Source: Pseudomonadota bacterium (GTDB lineage: Bacteria > Pseudomonadota > Alphaproteobacteria > Caulobacterales > Aquidulcibacteraceae). From it: DNA of 64,000 bases. The stretch lies in assembly GCA_020161405.1 (NCBI GenBank), contig JAIUOD010000002.1, forward strand, positions 434,001 through 498,000, written 5' to 3'. Made by a program: the position numbers and the translations under genes. This document shows, in pieces, positions 46,977 to 56,990 of this stretch (its first letter is position 1; each line of letters starts with the position of its first letter). The notes under the pieces were generated by a model. The model saw only the letters and a program-made list of their open reading frames with translations, was not told the DNA's origin and did not search any database.

Positions 46977-49022
46977 TTAAAGACCTTTTTTAAGTCTAAT
47001 CATTAAATATGGGCTGTTATTTGTTGTATCGAAAGTTGTGCTTTCGATATTGCCGAAGTTTACTAAGTTATTGTAATGATTATTAATTGTGTAATTGTTT
47101 GAATTAATAACACCATTAATTGATGTAGAAATGTCAATGCCGTTCTTATATGGCACATCAAAATAAAGCCCTAATTCGGTTCTTTGTGGGTATTTATAAG
47201 TATCTTTGAAATCATTGATTTCGTATGATGCATTGGCACGCATATATGTGCCCCATGCCATGCCATTTTTTGCATCTTTTTTTATGTTTAGATAAACACT
47301 TTGCAGTGGTTGCGAATTTTTATAATTTGCAAGTTGCGGAATTTGGGATTTTGAAATCTGATATTGGCTGTCAATAATAAGGCCCTTGGAAATTTTATCT
47401 AATTGCCATTTTAATTTAGCCTGAAAAGTTTTTTGATTTGCATAATCAACATTGGAAACACGTGTTCCAACAAAATTACCATTTTCAATTATTGGAAGGC
47501 TTGCAATTTTATTATTTATATTTTGATTTTCAATCTGAAGCGATAAATTGGCATCATGGGATAGATTATGATCAATACGCACTTTTGTGCTAAAATTACT
47601 TGGTGTCTTAAGCCATTTATTTTTATCTTGGGTCTCAATTATTTGCGAAGCGAACCTTATGCCGTCAACTTCAAAATCATTGGTTCGTTTGGCTGCTTCT
47701 ATCCAAATACGGCTTTTTTCATCTAAACTATATGCAAGCTCAACTTTTGGGCTAGTTATAAAACCGCTTTCAGATTTTGAATATGGGCCATTTTGAACAA
47801 AATCATATAATTTTGCTTCTATACTTGGGTTTAAAGATAGTTTTTTTGATAATTTAATATTGGTTTTAAAATATGTATTCAAGCTACCTTGCGAAATTGC
47901 AATTTCACTTTTTTGATTTTCGTAATTTTCAGAAAAATAAAGGCTTGAAAGCGCAAGCTCATCTTGCTTTAGGCTTATCCCGAAATTGTATAAAGGGTTT
48001 TTTAAATTCGCACTAAGTCCATAAGATGCGCCTTGATTTATGCTTTGTGCTTGTGTTTGAAAATTACCATGCGTCTGGCGTAGGAAATTATAACCATTTG
48101 CGCTTTCGTGCTGAATTTGATTTTCAAGTTTAATATTAAGCGCATTATTAAGAAAAGCGGTATCGATTTGCGCTAATAATGCGGCACGTAGATTTTGATT
48201 ATAATTCAAATTCTCGACTAATTGGGATTTTCCGCTTTGGGGCTTTATTTGCTTGCGGCTATCTGTGTAAAAACTGTCAGAGTTTTCAAAACTTGCAACA
48301 AATGCAAGGTTTAGGTTTTCTTTTTGCGCCCTAAATTCACCTTTTGCATTGAAATTATCCTGTGAATATTCACTTGTGGATTTTTGCGCATCAAGAATAT
48401 TGCCATTAATATCGTGTTTTTCGCGTGATTGTGCATTTGAAAATTGCTTTTCAACATTTCGCGAAAAATTAGATTTTAATTGATTGGCAGAATAAATAGG
48501 TTTTTGGGTTTGATTTATTTTTGGGGCATTTTTAACATCATCAAAACTTATTTGATTATCAAAATCTGCGCTTAATTTTTCTTTATTATCTTTTTCAACT
48601 GCATCAATAAGTTTTACAATACGATTTGATTGTAAAGTATTTGCGCCATCTTCGCCTTCAAAAATTTGTGCGAAAGCATAGTCATTTGCATCTGCTTGCT
48701 TAAGTAATTCTATATCTTCCGCATTATCACTTTCATAAATTTCATCATCAATTAAAAGTGAGATTTTGGCATCTTTTATACCAATTTTATTACGAATTGC
48801 GTCAATAATATCAACAAGATTTGCATTATCAGGAAGGGTTAAATTACTTAAATTCAAATTTATGAATGGTAATAATTCGTCATCATTACCAATAGTTTTT
48901 TGGATTTGGGTGATTAATTCTGGTGTTGTTGAATTTTCAAATGCATAAGCATCACAAGTGCCAAAGGTTGATAAACCAATTGCGAAAACACCAAAACTAA
49001 TAATTTTTTCAAATCGTTGCAT
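46977..49022 (-). CDS. Predicted outer-membrane beta-barrel protein
   Basis: This protein of about 681 residues has a signal peptide (IISFGVFAIGLSTFGTCDAYA, cleavage near residue 27). The N-terminal 200 residues include LVDIIDAIRNKIGIKD, weakly reminiscent of the STN/secretin-type short domain of TonB-linked proteins. The rest shows many alternating amphipathic strands typical of a barrel, but no TonB-dependent plug signature. The sequence ends in leucine rather than the usual aromatic. It is very rich in Asn and Lys. The ATG at 49022 is the start with the signal peptide. It may be a divergent receptor or a novel barrel; the ligand is unknown. Confidence 0.65.
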   Translation of the reverse strand: MQRFEKIISFGVFAIGLSTFGTCDAYAFENSTTPELITQIQKTIGNDDELLPFINLNLSNLTLPDNANLVDIIDAIRNKIGIKDAKISLLIDDEIYESDNAEDIELLKQADANDYAFAQIFEGEDGANTLQSNRIVKLIDAVEKDNKEKLSADFDNQISFDDVKNAPKINQTQKPIYSANQLKSNFSRNVEKQFSNAQSREKHDINGNILDAQKSTSEYSQDNFNAKGEFRAQKENLNLAFVASFENSDSFYTDSRKQIKPQSGKSQLVENLNYNQNLRAALLAQIDTAFLNNALNIKLENQIQHESANGYNFLRQTHGNFQTQAQSINQGASYGLSANLKNPLYNFGISLKQDELALSSLYFSENYENQKSEIAISQGSLNTYFKTNIKLSKKLSLNPSIEAKLYDFVQNGPYSKSESGFITSPKVELAYSLDEKSRIWIEAAKRTNDFEVDGIRFASQIIETQDKNKWLKTPSNFSTKVRIDHNLSHDANLSLQIENQNINNKIASLPIIENGNFVGTRVSNVDYANQKTFQAKLKWQLDKISKGLIIDSQYQISKSQIPQLANYKNSQPLQSVYLNIKKDAKNGMAWGTYMRANASYEINDFKDTYKYPQRTELGLYFDVPYKNGIDISTSINGVINSNNYTINNHYNNLVNFGNIESTTFDTTNNSPYLMIRLKKGL

Positions 49023-49195
49023 AAAATTTTTAATAAATATAATTACGCCAAATTTGTGACCCAATTTGTGCTCTAATAGCGGTTTAAGTTTAAAATGGCA
49101 TTACTTTTTTTGATATATTTGCTGATATTTCATAAAAATGTTCAAAAAACACTTGTGGCTGTTTGGAATTTTAGCAAATCTTTGTAAAAGAAACT

Positions 49196-50524
49196 ATGCG
49201 ATTGTCAAAAAACATTATTGTTGGTCTTGGGTTGGTTTTTTTAGGCTTTACGCCAATTGCCCATGCACAAAATATACAAAACCCAAATTATCTAAATGCC
49301 AAAACTGGTTTTGCACCACTTGCAAAAAAACTTTTGCCAAGTGTGGTGGGCGTAAGTTCATATAATCCAACTAGAATTAATACCTCGCGCTTTGTGACTA
49401 ATAAAAATGCGCCTATTTCTACGGGCTCTGGTTTTATTTATAATGCGTCTGGATTTATTATTACCAATAATCATGTTGTTGAAAGTGGAACAAGTTTCAC
49501 AATTACATTGCAAAATGGCCAAACCTATCCTGCAAATATTATTGGGCGCGACGAAGAAACTGATTTGGCGGTTTTAAAAATAAATCAAACCAATGGCCTT
49601 GTTCCTTTGCCAATTGGCAATAGTGATTTGATGGAAATTGGCGATTGGGCAATTGCCATCGGAAGCCCATACGGCCTTGGCAATTCATTTTCAGTAGGCG
49701 TGATTTCAGGGCGCAATCGGGATTTGCAATCTGGGCGATTTGATGATTTTTTACAAACTGATGCGGCAATAAATTCTGGAAATTCGGGCGGGCCATTATT
49801 GAATGAGAAGGGGGAATTAATTGGGGTTAATACCGCAATTGTTGCCAATTCACGTGGTGGCGGTTCTGTTGGTATTGGTTTTGCTATTCCGTCAAACTTG
49901 GTTCGTAAAGTTGCCAATGACATTATTAAAAATGGCTATGTAGTTCGTGGCTATGCGGGGTTTCGTGCACGCGCATGTGCGCCAAATGAATGTAATGGCG
50001 TTGTAATAAGTGCAATTTCCGATAATGGCCCCGCCGCAAAAGCGGGAATGCGCGTTAATGATACTTATTTTCAAGCAGGAACAGTTAATATTACAGATCC
50101 AAGGCATTTGGCACGTATCGTTTCAAATTCGCCAATTGGTTCACGCCTACGCATTGATGGGTTTCGCGGTAAAAAACGTATTTTTGCCAATTTGGAAATT
50201 GCAAAACCGCCATCTTTAAACGCAAGCTTACCAAATGTTGGAATTGAAAGCGTGAAAGTTGCAGGGCTTAATTTACGCCCTCTTAACGCACAAGAAATTG
50301 CAAAATTTGGCAATGATGGCAAAGTTATAATCGCCGGGGTTGATGAATATTCAAATGCTAATGGAATTTTCAAATCTGGTGACATTATATTGGAAATTGC
50401 AGGTATGAATATCAATAACCCGCAACAAGCACGAAACATAATTGAAACCCAAAAAAAAGCGCGTGGCTTTGTATTTTTGCGCATAAAACGTAATAATATT
50501 GCCCAAACAAAAATGTTAAGATGA
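49196..50524 (+). CDS. DegP/HtrA-like periplasmic serine protease
   Basis: This envelope quality-control protease has 442 residues. A signal peptide ends near AHA-QN. The trypsin-like domain has the triad His93 (NNHVV), Asp123 (ETDLAVLKI) and Ser197 (NSGNSGGPL). Two PDZ domains follow (about 230-330 and 340-442), the first with GFRARACAPNECNGVVI carrying an unusual cysteine pair. DegP-type proteins degrade or refold misfolded envelope proteins. It diverges from the outer-membrane barrel gene across about 170 bp, and a functional link through envelope stress is only suggestive. Confidence 0.94.
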   Translation: MRLSKNIIVGLGLVFLGFTPIAHAQNIQNPNYLNAKTGFAPLAKKLLPSVVGVSSYNPTRINTSRFVTNKNAPISTGSGFIYNASGFIITNNHVVESGTSFTITLQNGQTYPANIIGRDEETDLAVLKINQTNGLVPLPIGNSDLMEIGDWAIAIGSPYGLGNSFSVGVISGRNRDLQSGRFDDFLQTDAAINSGNSGGPLLNEKGELIGVNTAIVANSRGGGSVGIGFAIPSNLVRKVANDIIKNGYVVRGYAGFRARACAPNECNGVVISAISDNGPAAKAGMRVNDTYFQAGTVNITDPRHLARIVSNSPIGSRLRIDGFRGKKRIFANLEIAKPPSLNASLPNVGIESVKVAGLNLRPLNAQEIAKFGNDGKVIIAGVDEYSNANGIFKSGDIILEIAGMNINNPQQARNIIETQKKARGFVFLRIKRNNIAQTKMLR

Positions 50525-50587
50525 ATTGCAATTTGCACGATAGATTGCCAATAGTATGACAAAACCAAACCAAATTAGAGAATCAAA

Positions 50588-52252
50588 ATGGCTGATGATA
50601 ATTCCTTTTCTAACCAACCAAAGAAAGACTGGAAGTCGGCAATGGATGATGAAAATGAATTAGGCAAGAAAAAGCCACGCAGGAAAACTGGGCGTCTTGG
50701 CTTTTTAGGTTGGTCAATGGTTTTTATGGGTGCAGTTATTATTGGCGGTATTGCAGCGCTTTTATATCTTATTTGGTCATTCCAAATTGAATCAGGGGCA
50801 AAAGCTGCTGAAGATGCGGGCCTTGTTCCTGTTACTGCCGATTTTGCACCGGGGCGCCCAAAAAGCGCGGATGTTTTGTTTCGCATTGCAGGCGGTAAAC
50901 GCGAAGGCGCAAAACTTTTCCCTGAGCTTGCAAATTCATGGATGCGCGCCCGTGGCTATACTTCGGTTACAACAAGTACTGAACGCGATACGATAACTGT
51001 ATCTGGCAATAAAGACGGTAAGTCAAAACGTATTTTAATTGCCAAAAGCTCTGCCAAAGGTGGTTTTGAAGGCATGATACAAGGCCGTGTTGAAGGTGTA
51101 TTCTCATCGCGCCCCATCGAAAGCGGGGAGGCCGATCGTCTTTCAGCCTATGGCGATATGTTTGGGCCGCAAAATGAAAAAGTTATAGGCCACGATATAT
51201 CTTTTGTTTATGTGAATTCTTCAAATCCAATCACCAATATGAATGGTGAAACTTTGGGGCGTATTTTATCGGGTGAAATTACCGACTGGTCGGAAATTTC
51301 CGATAAAAAAGACGGCGAAATCACAATCAAAGTTGAAAACCTTGGTGTTGATAAAAACCTTGGTATTTTGGCAAAAATCCTTGGCGAGCGTGAGATGGTG
51401 GAAACCTCTAAATCGCTTGAAACACCTGATGATGTTTTGGGGGCGGTGGCCCGCGATTCAAACGCAATTGGCTTTTCGCACAAGCCATCATCATTTGGGG
51501 GCGTTAAAAATATCGCCCTAAATGAGCGTAATGCAGGAACATTCGACCCTAATGATTTCAATATTTCAACCGAAGCATATCCATTCACAGAACGTTTGTA
51601 TCTTTATATAGGGTCGAGTAATGCTGCGCCTGAGCTTGCTGATTTTGCTGATTTTGCGCTTTCACCTGCGGGGCAAGAGATTGTAAAAAAACTTGGCTTT
51701 GGTGCGCAACAAGTTGCCGCAAGCTCAATAAAAGCGCCAGTTGATGCGCCAAATGATTATGCAGATTTTTCAAAAAACTCGCAGCGTATGAATTTTGATA
51801 TTCGCTTTTTACAAGGTGCGAACGAACTTGATAATAAAGCAAAGGCCGATTTAATTCGCTTCCAAGCCTTTGTTCAAAAACAAGCAATTGATCCAAAACG
51901 TATTGCAATTTTTGGCTTTGCCGACAATGTTGGTGCACAAGCAACCAATCTTGGCCTTGGTCAATCGCGTGCAGAGGCGGTTTCAAAGAAACTATCCGAA
52001 ATCGGTTTAGCGCCTGCGCTTATTCGTTCTTATGGCGATGCAATGGCGGTTGGCGCGAATGCCTATGAAGCGGGGCGTATTAAAAACCGCCGTGTGGAAG
52101 TTTGGATTTGCCCGCCACCTGCGTGCCCTTTAATGAATGTTGTGGTGGATAATTCAAAACCAGTTAATTTGCCAAATAATAATGATATTCCATCTGGCGT
52201 CCATTTTGGTCGCCCGCCTTCAAATGATGGTGCGGATGCGCCAAAGGGGTAA
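50588..52252 (+). CDS. Membrane-anchored PstS-like binding domain fused to OmpA domain
   Basis: This 554-residue protein has a short basic cytoplasmic tail and one transmembrane helix (GWSMVFMGAVIIGGIAALLY, about 41-60). A type-II periplasmic phosphate-binding-protein-like domain (about 80-390; IGFSHKPSSFGGVKNIAL) follows, and the protein ends in an OmpA-like peptidoglycan-binding domain (about 425-540) with IFGFADNVGAQATNLGLGQS and the KNRRVEVWI ending. It would sit in the inner membrane and reach the cell wall. The combination is a known alphaproteobacterial family of unclear role; it is not a typical transport component. Confidence 0.88.
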   Translation: MADDNSFSNQPKKDWKSAMDDENELGKKKPRRKTGRLGFLGWSMVFMGAVIIGGIAALLYLIWSFQIESGAKAAEDAGLVPVTADFAPGRPKSADVLFRIAGGKREGAKLFPELANSWMRARGYTSVTTSTERDTITVSGNKDGKSKRILIAKSSAKGGFEGMIQGRVEGVFSSRPIESGEADRLSAYGDMFGPQNEKVIGHDISFVYVNSSNPITNMNGETLGRILSGEITDWSEISDKKDGEITIKVENLGVDKNLGILAKILGEREMVETSKSLETPDDVLGAVARDSNAIGFSHKPSSFGGVKNIALNERNAGTFDPNDFNISTEAYPFTERLYLYIGSSNAAPELADFADFALSPAGQEIVKKLGFGAQQVAASSIKAPVDAPNDYADFSKNSQRMNFDIRFLQGANELDNKAKADLIRFQAFVQKQAIDPKRIAIFGFADNVGAQATNLGLGQSRAEAVSKKLSEIGLAPALIRSYGDAMAVGANAYEAGRIKNRRVEVWICPPPACPLMNVVVDNSKPVNLPNNNDIPSGVHFGRPPSNDGADAPKG

Positions 52253-52255
52253 TTT

Positions 52256-52669
52256 ATGGCTGAATTAAAAATTGGTGAAAAATTAAGCGCAAATCTTGAA
52301 ATAACGCCAAAATATACTGTCCCCTTTAATGCCGATAAATTCCCTGCATTTGGCGATATGCCGGCAGTTTTTGCAACGGCAATGATGGTTGGGTTTATTG
52401 AAGAAACAGCAATTAAATTGCTTATGCCATTTTATGAAAATGGGCAGCAATCGGTTGGTACTTTGGTTAATTTTACCCATCTTGCGGCAACCCCCATCGG
52501 CCTTAATGTTCGCGCCGAAGTTGAAGTGACGGCAATCGAAAAGCGTAAAATCACATTCGCGGTTAAATGCTATGATGATTTTGATTTAATCGGTGAGGGG
52601 GTGCATGAACGCGCCCTTATTGATGAAACCCGCTTCATGGAAAAACTTGCCACAAAAGTGCCTAAATGA
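52256..52669 (+). CDS. Hotdog-fold thioesterase, fluoroacetyl-CoA-thioesterase-like
   Basis: This 137-residue hotdog protein has the FlK-like motifs VGTLVNFTHLAATPIG and GEGVHERALID, with the Thr/His/Glu positions expected in such acyl-CoA hydrolases. The natural substrate is unlikely to be fluoroacetyl-CoA and is unknown. It follows the PBP-OmpA gene after three bases with AAGGGG upstream, so it is in the same transcription unit. Confidence 0.82.
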   Translation: MAELKIGEKLSANLEITPKYTVPFNADKFPAFGDMPAVFATAMMVGFIEETAIKLLMPFYENGQQSVGTLVNFTHLAATPIGLNVRAEVEVTAIEKRKITFAVKCYDDFDLIGEGVHERALIDETRFMEKLATKVPK

Positions 52670-52686
52670 ATGTGCAAAGGGGCTAG

Positions 52687-53544
52687 ATGACACATCCACT
52701 TGCCCCGTTTTTGCAACCTGCGCGTAAAGCAATTTATGATTTTATGGAAAAATTGCCGCGCCCTTTGGCCGAGTTTTTGTTGTTCGGGTTTAAAATGGCA
52801 TGGGCGTGTTTATTTGCAGCCAGCTTCTTAAGCCTTTTAATTGCCACCCATTTTTTATGGGTAAAAAATCCATATATTTCGCGTTATGATTTTTTGTTTG
52901 TAATGGCAATTATTATTCAATGCCTTATGCTTTGGACCAAATTGGAAAGTTTTGAAGAATTAAAAGTAATCATGGCCTATCATATTATTGGCACGATTAT
53001 GGAAATTTTCAAAACCCATGTTGGTTCGTGGGAATATCCTGAAAGCTCTTTAATTCGTATTGGCGGCGTACCATTATTTACGGGCTTTATGTATGGCACG
53101 GTTGGTTCATTCATGGCGCGGGCAATTCGTATTTTTGAGATGCAATTTGAAAATTACCCCAAAACTTGGGCAACAATCGCCATTGCAATTGCCATATATA
53201 TAAATTTCTTTAGCCATCATTACATGCTTGATTTACGCATTGGGATTTTTGCCATAATTGCAATCACATATTGGAAAACCCAAATCCATTTTCGCCCAAT
53301 GCAAAGATTTTTCAAAATGCCACTTTTACTTGCGGCATTCTTAAGCGCGTTTTTCATGTGGCTTGCTGAAAATATCGGAACATTCACCAAAACATGGATT
53401 TACCCACAAATGCATGATGGATGGCATCTGGTATCAATCCAAAAAATGGGCGCATGGTTTTTGCTTTTATTTATAAGTTTCACGATTGTTATGGTGGTTT
53501 TGAGGCCGGATAATCAAAAAAATATTTCTAATAATTTGCTGTAA
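52687..53544 (+). CDS. DUF817 family integral membrane protein
   Basis: This 285-residue polytopic membrane protein has about eight hydrophobic segments. The conserved stretch HIIGTIMEIFKTHVGSWEYP and NFFSHHYMLDLR are characteristic of DUF817. Function is unknown. The start has GGGG six bases upstream and lies 17 bp after the thioesterase gene, consistent with a shared operon. Confidence 0.88.
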   Translation: MTHPLAPFLQPARKAIYDFMEKLPRPLAEFLLFGFKMAWACLFAASFLSLLIATHFLWVKNPYISRYDFLFVMAIIIQCLMLWTKLESFEELKVIMAYHIIGTIMEIFKTHVGSWEYPESSLIRIGGVPLFTGFMYGTVGSFMARAIRIFEMQFENYPKTWATIAIAIAIYINFFSHHYMLDLRIGIFAIIAITYWKTQIHFRPMQRFFKMPLLLAAFLSAFFMWLAENIGTFTKTWIYPQMHDGWHLVSIQKMGAWFLLLFISFTIVMVVLRPDNQKNISNNLL

Positions 53545-53622
53545 ATTATATATATAACATTCAAAATTATTTGTTGAAAAACCAGTCAATATTGTTTTAA
53601 CATATCAAATATAGAGGTTTAA

Positions 53623-53937
53623 ATGTATAGATTTCAAGATGCTTTGAAGGCTCTTAAAAAATGGCAATTAGTGAAAAATTGGACACCCACAAAAGGTTAC
53701 TACGGTGATGATTTTTGGATTAATTCAATAAATTCTGATTTTATAGAAATTAACATTAAAAAGAAGAACTATCCAAGGGTTTATCAAAAAGACTTTGAAG
53801 AAATTTCTAGCATTTGGAGTGGCATACGTAGTGGAGAAGTCCAAAGGAGCGAATACGCCAATCACATATTCACTTCAAAATATATTTTAAGCATATTGTA
53901 TTATTTGGATTTAGAAAATGGTCTTGCTGATGACTGA
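53623..53937 (+). CDS. Small hypothetical protein
   Basis: This 104-residue protein has no recognised domain, signal or membrane segment. It is rich in Lys, Tyr, Ile and Asp and very AT-rich at the DNA level. AGAGG precedes the ATG by six bases, which makes it a credible gene. It converges on serB with a two-base gap. It may be part of the accessory gene content. Confidence 0.6.
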   Translation: MYRFQDALKALKKWQLVKNWTPTKGYYGDDFWINSINSDFIEINIKKKNYPRVYQKDFEEISSIWSGIRSGEVQRSEYANHIFTSKYILSILYYLDLENGLADD

Positions 53938-53939
53938 CC

Positions 53940-54797
53940 CTAACCAATCCCGCAAAACAACAGCACACTCTCCAAATTACCTGAATTAATCCTTGCGGGT
54001 GCTTTCGCTGCAACAATTGGTTTTGCCATATAGGCGATGCCCAAACCTGCTGCCTCAATCATCATTAAATCATTTGCGCCATCGCCAATTGCGATACAAT
54101 CTTCAAGTGCGATATCTTTTTCTTTGCATAGGTTTTGAAGGCGTTCTAATTTTGCTTCTTTGCCTAAAATTGGCATTTTAACTTTGCCGCTTAATTCATC
54201 TTTTGAATAGATGAATTCATTTGAATTATCTTCATTAAAGCCAACAAGTTGGCGAATTTTTGAAGTGAAAAACTTAAAGCCACCAGAAACAAGGGCACAA
54301 TAAGCGCCATTTTCTTTAAGCCCTGAAATCATTTCAATCGCACCAGCATTAAGTTTCACTCGCTCATCATAGCATTTTTGCATCGCAGATTTTGAAAGCC
54401 CTTTAAGCATCATTACACGCTCTTTTAATGCGCCTTCAAAATCTAGTTCCCCTGCCATTGCGCGTTCGGTTATTGCCGAAACTTGTTCTTTAACCCCAGC
54501 AAAATCGGCAAGTTCATCAAGGCATTCACAATTGATAATGGTTGAATCCATATCGGCAATAAGCAGTTTTTTGGCCTTTGGTTCAATGTTTGAATAATCA
54601 AGTTTCAAACTATCAAATTTTTCAAATAATGCAGTTTTCGCGCCATCGCCTAATTCGTGAATAATGTGCAAGGCTTTATTGCGCGCGATTTCACGCACCA
54701 CGCAAGCAGGGTCAAGTTTCTTAACAAGATCCAAAGCGATTCCAAGGGTTTCAGCGCCGCAATGGGAGGCGATTACAAGATGTTTTTTATTTGGCAT
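53940..54797 (-). CDS. serB: Phosphoserine phosphatase SerB
   Basis: SerB catalyses the last step of serine synthesis. The 285-residue protein has an N-terminal small domain (about 1-75) and a HAD-type catalytic domain with DMDSTIIN (nucleophile Asp82), SGGFKFFTSKI and IGDGANDLMMIEAAG. It is divergent from miaA across a gap of about 70 bp. Confidence 0.95.
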   Translation of the reverse strand: MPNKKHLVIASHCGAETLGIALDLVKKLDPACVVREIARNKALHIIHELGDGAKTALFEKFDSLKLDYSNIEPKAKKLLIADMDSTIINCECLDELADFAGVKEQVSAITERAMAGELDFEGALKERVMMLKGLSKSAMQKCYDERVKLNAGAIEMISGLKENGAYCALVSGGFKFFTSKIRQLVGFNEDNSNEFIYSKDELSGKVKMPILGKEAKLERLQNLCKEKDIALEDCIAIGDGANDLMMIEAAGLGIAYMAKPIVAAKAPARINSGNLESVLLFCGIG

Positions 54798-54866
54798 TTT
54801 TATTGTGAGTTATTCTACTGTCTATTCATTTTGGATTTAACGTATTATTTGCTACAAGCAAGTCAA

Positions 54867-55760
54867 ATGTTAAGCACAATCATAATTTTAGGCCCTACGG
54901 CATCAGGAAAATCCGCATTAGCAGTTGATATTGCTAGTAAAATCAATGCTGAAATAATCAATATGGATTCAATGCAGGTTTATAAAGACCTGCCTATACT
55001 TTCGGCCGCCCCCACTTTGCAAGAGCAAAAGGACATAAAGCATCATTTGTTTTTGCACATTGATGCGGCCCATGCCTATTCCACTGGGCAATATATCCAA
55101 GAAGCCAAGGCGAAAATTGATGAAATCAATGTACGCGGAAAACAGGCGGTTTTAGTTGGTGGCACTGGGCTTTATGCCCATGCGCTGACCAAAGGTATGG
55201 TTGAAACCCCACCTGTGCCCTCCGAAATTCGCGCTTCAACGCGTAAATTGGTGGAAACTGATAGGTTTGGTCAATATAATCGCCTTAAAAAAGTCGATAA
55301 AGAAGCCGCCGCGCGCATTGAAGGTAATGATATTGTTCGTATTGCCCGCGCTTTGGAGGTTTATGATGCAACAGGGCGCACGCTTTCAGATTGGCATAAA
55401 GAAGAACAACCGCCAATTCTTAAAGAAGGCACGTGGCAAGGTTTCGGCCTCATGCCACCACGCGAAGCGGTTTATGCCAAGATTGAGGCAAGGTTTAATG
55501 CAATGGTCACAAATGGCGGCCTTGATGAAATTCGCGCACTTTATGCGCGTAATTTGCCCGATGACTTACCTGCTATGAAAGCTCTTGGCGTTCCAAACCT
55601 AATTGAATTTTTCGAACACAAAATTTCCCGTGACGGTGCAATCGCCCGCGCAATAACCCAAACCCGCCAATACGCCAAACGCCAATATACATGGCTTAAT
55701 AATCGGGCAGGGGATTGGGATAAGTTTGAGGTTGCAAAGGATATTTTGAAATTATTCTAG
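54867..55760 (+). CDS. miaA: tRNA dimethylallyltransferase MiaA
   Basis: MiaA transfers a dimethylallyl group to A37 of tRNAs reading UNN codons. The 297-residue protein has Walker A GPTASGKSA (residues 9-17), the conserved MDSMQVYKDLPILSAAP and VGGTGLYAHAL, and the C-terminal TRQYAKRQYTWL. The ATG at 54867 begins the conserved domain; a longer ORF upstream reads through serB in antisense. Its stop overlaps the convergent Sel1-repeat gene by four bases. Confidence 0.95.
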   Translation: MLSTIIILGPTASGKSALAVDIASKINAEIINMDSMQVYKDLPILSAAPTLQEQKDIKHHLFLHIDAAHAYSTGQYIQEAKAKIDEINVRGKQAVLVGGTGLYAHALTKGMVETPPVPSEIRASTRKLVETDRFGQYNRLKKVDKEAAARIEGNDIVRIARALEVYDATGRTLSDWHKEEQPPILKEGTWQGFGLMPPREAVYAKIEARFNAMVTNGGLDEIRALYARNLPDDLPAMKALGVPNLIEFFEHKISRDGAIARAITQTRQYAKRQYTWLNNRAGDWDKFEVAKDILKLF

Positions 55761-56956
55761 TTGCTAATTTGGTAAATTTTAAAAGCATTCAAAATTGTGG
55801 CATCATTTGGTTTTAAGCTTAAAGCTTTTACCAATAGTTGCCTCCCTTGTTTTATGTTATCTTCACTTTTGCTGTTTAGATAAATGACGCCAAGATTTAA
55901 GCAGGCATATGCAAAATCTTTATCGCAAGACATTTGGTAATCTCTTGCGGCTTTTTCATAATTCACGGATGTGCCTTTGCCATCTTGGTACATTGCACCC
56001 CGATTAAAGCAACCAATAGGTTCATCATTATCACAAGCATTTGAGTATAAGTTAAGTGCTTTTGCAAAGTTTTTAGTTACCCCAGTACCATTTAGGTAAA
56101 AATTCCCAAGGTTATTACAGCCAGTGTAATATCCAAGATTGCAGCTTTTTTCATAAAAAACTTTCATTTGCGTATAATCAGTTTTTATTGGGTTTATTGT
56201 GGGTATAATTAAGCCAGCCATATAGCAGGACTCTGCTGAATTTAAATTGCAGCCCTTTTTAAAGTATTCAAAGGCTTTAGGGTGGTTTACATTTGTCCCT
56301 TTTCCAGAATGAAGAGCGACACCCAAGTTTAAACATCCAATTCCAGTTTCTAAGTGGCAAGATTTTTCATAAAGCTCAATCGCAAGTTTATCATCAATTG
56401 TGACACCATAACCTTTGGCGAAAATTACGCCAAGATTATTACAGGCTAATCCAATATTATTTTCGCATAATTTTTGCGACATCTCTTTTGCTTTTTCATA
56501 ATCTTTTTTTCCGATATAACCATTCAGATAAAAACGGCTTAGGTTGTAGCAGCCTAACAAATAATTCCCGGCGCAAGATTTTTCTAAATAATTGAATGCA
56601 ATTTGTTTGCTTTCGTCTGAGGGCTCAGACTCAGTGATGTAATTACCAATCTCGCTACAAGATTCGAAACTACCGTAATTACATGCAAGGTCTAGATATT
56701 TTTTTACATCTTTTGACGAAAGATGTGCATTATCATTTTGGGCTATTAATGTCGCAACTTTTAGGCAACTATTCGCATCTTTGCTATCACAATTTTTTTT
56801 CAATAGTTCAATATTATTTTGTTCTTGTGTCTTTTGATTTACAATAGCTTTTTTGATTGGCTTTGCATGCATAGCATTTGCCGAAACTGAAATAAATGAA
56901 ATAGATAGAAGTAAACCAATAAGTATTATTGCAAAACTAAAAATTTTATTTTTCAT
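55757..56956 (-). CDS. Sel1-repeat, cysteine-rich secreted protein
   Basis: This protein of about 399 residues has a signal peptide (FAIILIGLLLSISFISVSA-NA). About nine Sel1/TPR-like repeats of about 36 residues follow (C-x-NLG-x-Y-x-G-x-GV pattern), each with a pair of cysteines, as in the Helicobacter Hcp family, where they form disulfides within each repeat. Such proteins are extracytoplasmic adaptors. The start at 56956 has GGGA ten bases upstream; an alternative ATG is ten codons earlier. It is divergent from the ilvB leader. Confidence 0.85.
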   Translation of the reverse strand: MKNKIFSFAIILIGLLLSISFISVSANAMHAKPIKKAIVNQKTQEQNNIELLKKNCDSKDANSCLKVATLIAQNDNAHLSSKDVKKYLDLACNYGSFESCSEIGNYITESEPSDESKQIAFNYLEKSCAGNYLLGCYNLSRFYLNGYIGKKDYEKAKEMSQKLCENNIGLACNNLGVIFAKGYGVTIDDKLAIELYEKSCHLETGIGCLNLGVALHSGKGTNVNHPKAFEYFKKGCNLNSAESCYMAGLIIPTINPIKTDYTQMKVFYEKSCNLGYYTGCNNLGNFYLNGTGVTKNFAKALNLYSNACDNDEPIGCFNRGAMYQDGKGTSVNYEKAARDYQMSCDKDFAYACLNLGVIYLNSKSEDNIKQGRQLLVKALSLKPNDATILNAFKIYQISN

Positions 56957-56990
56957 AACTACAAATTCCCAAGTAAATCTATTCATTTTT

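Noticed and set aside
46977..49022. Ordinary TonB-dependent receptor
   Set aside because: No plug motif or terminal aromatic is visible, so only a barrel was called.
50588..52252. Phosphate transporter PstS
   Set aside because: The fusion to a membrane anchor and OmpA domain and the absence of pstCAB genes make a transport role unlikely.
54657..54866. N-terminal extension of MiaA
   Set aside because: It would be antisense to the serB coding region; the conserved domain starts at 54867.
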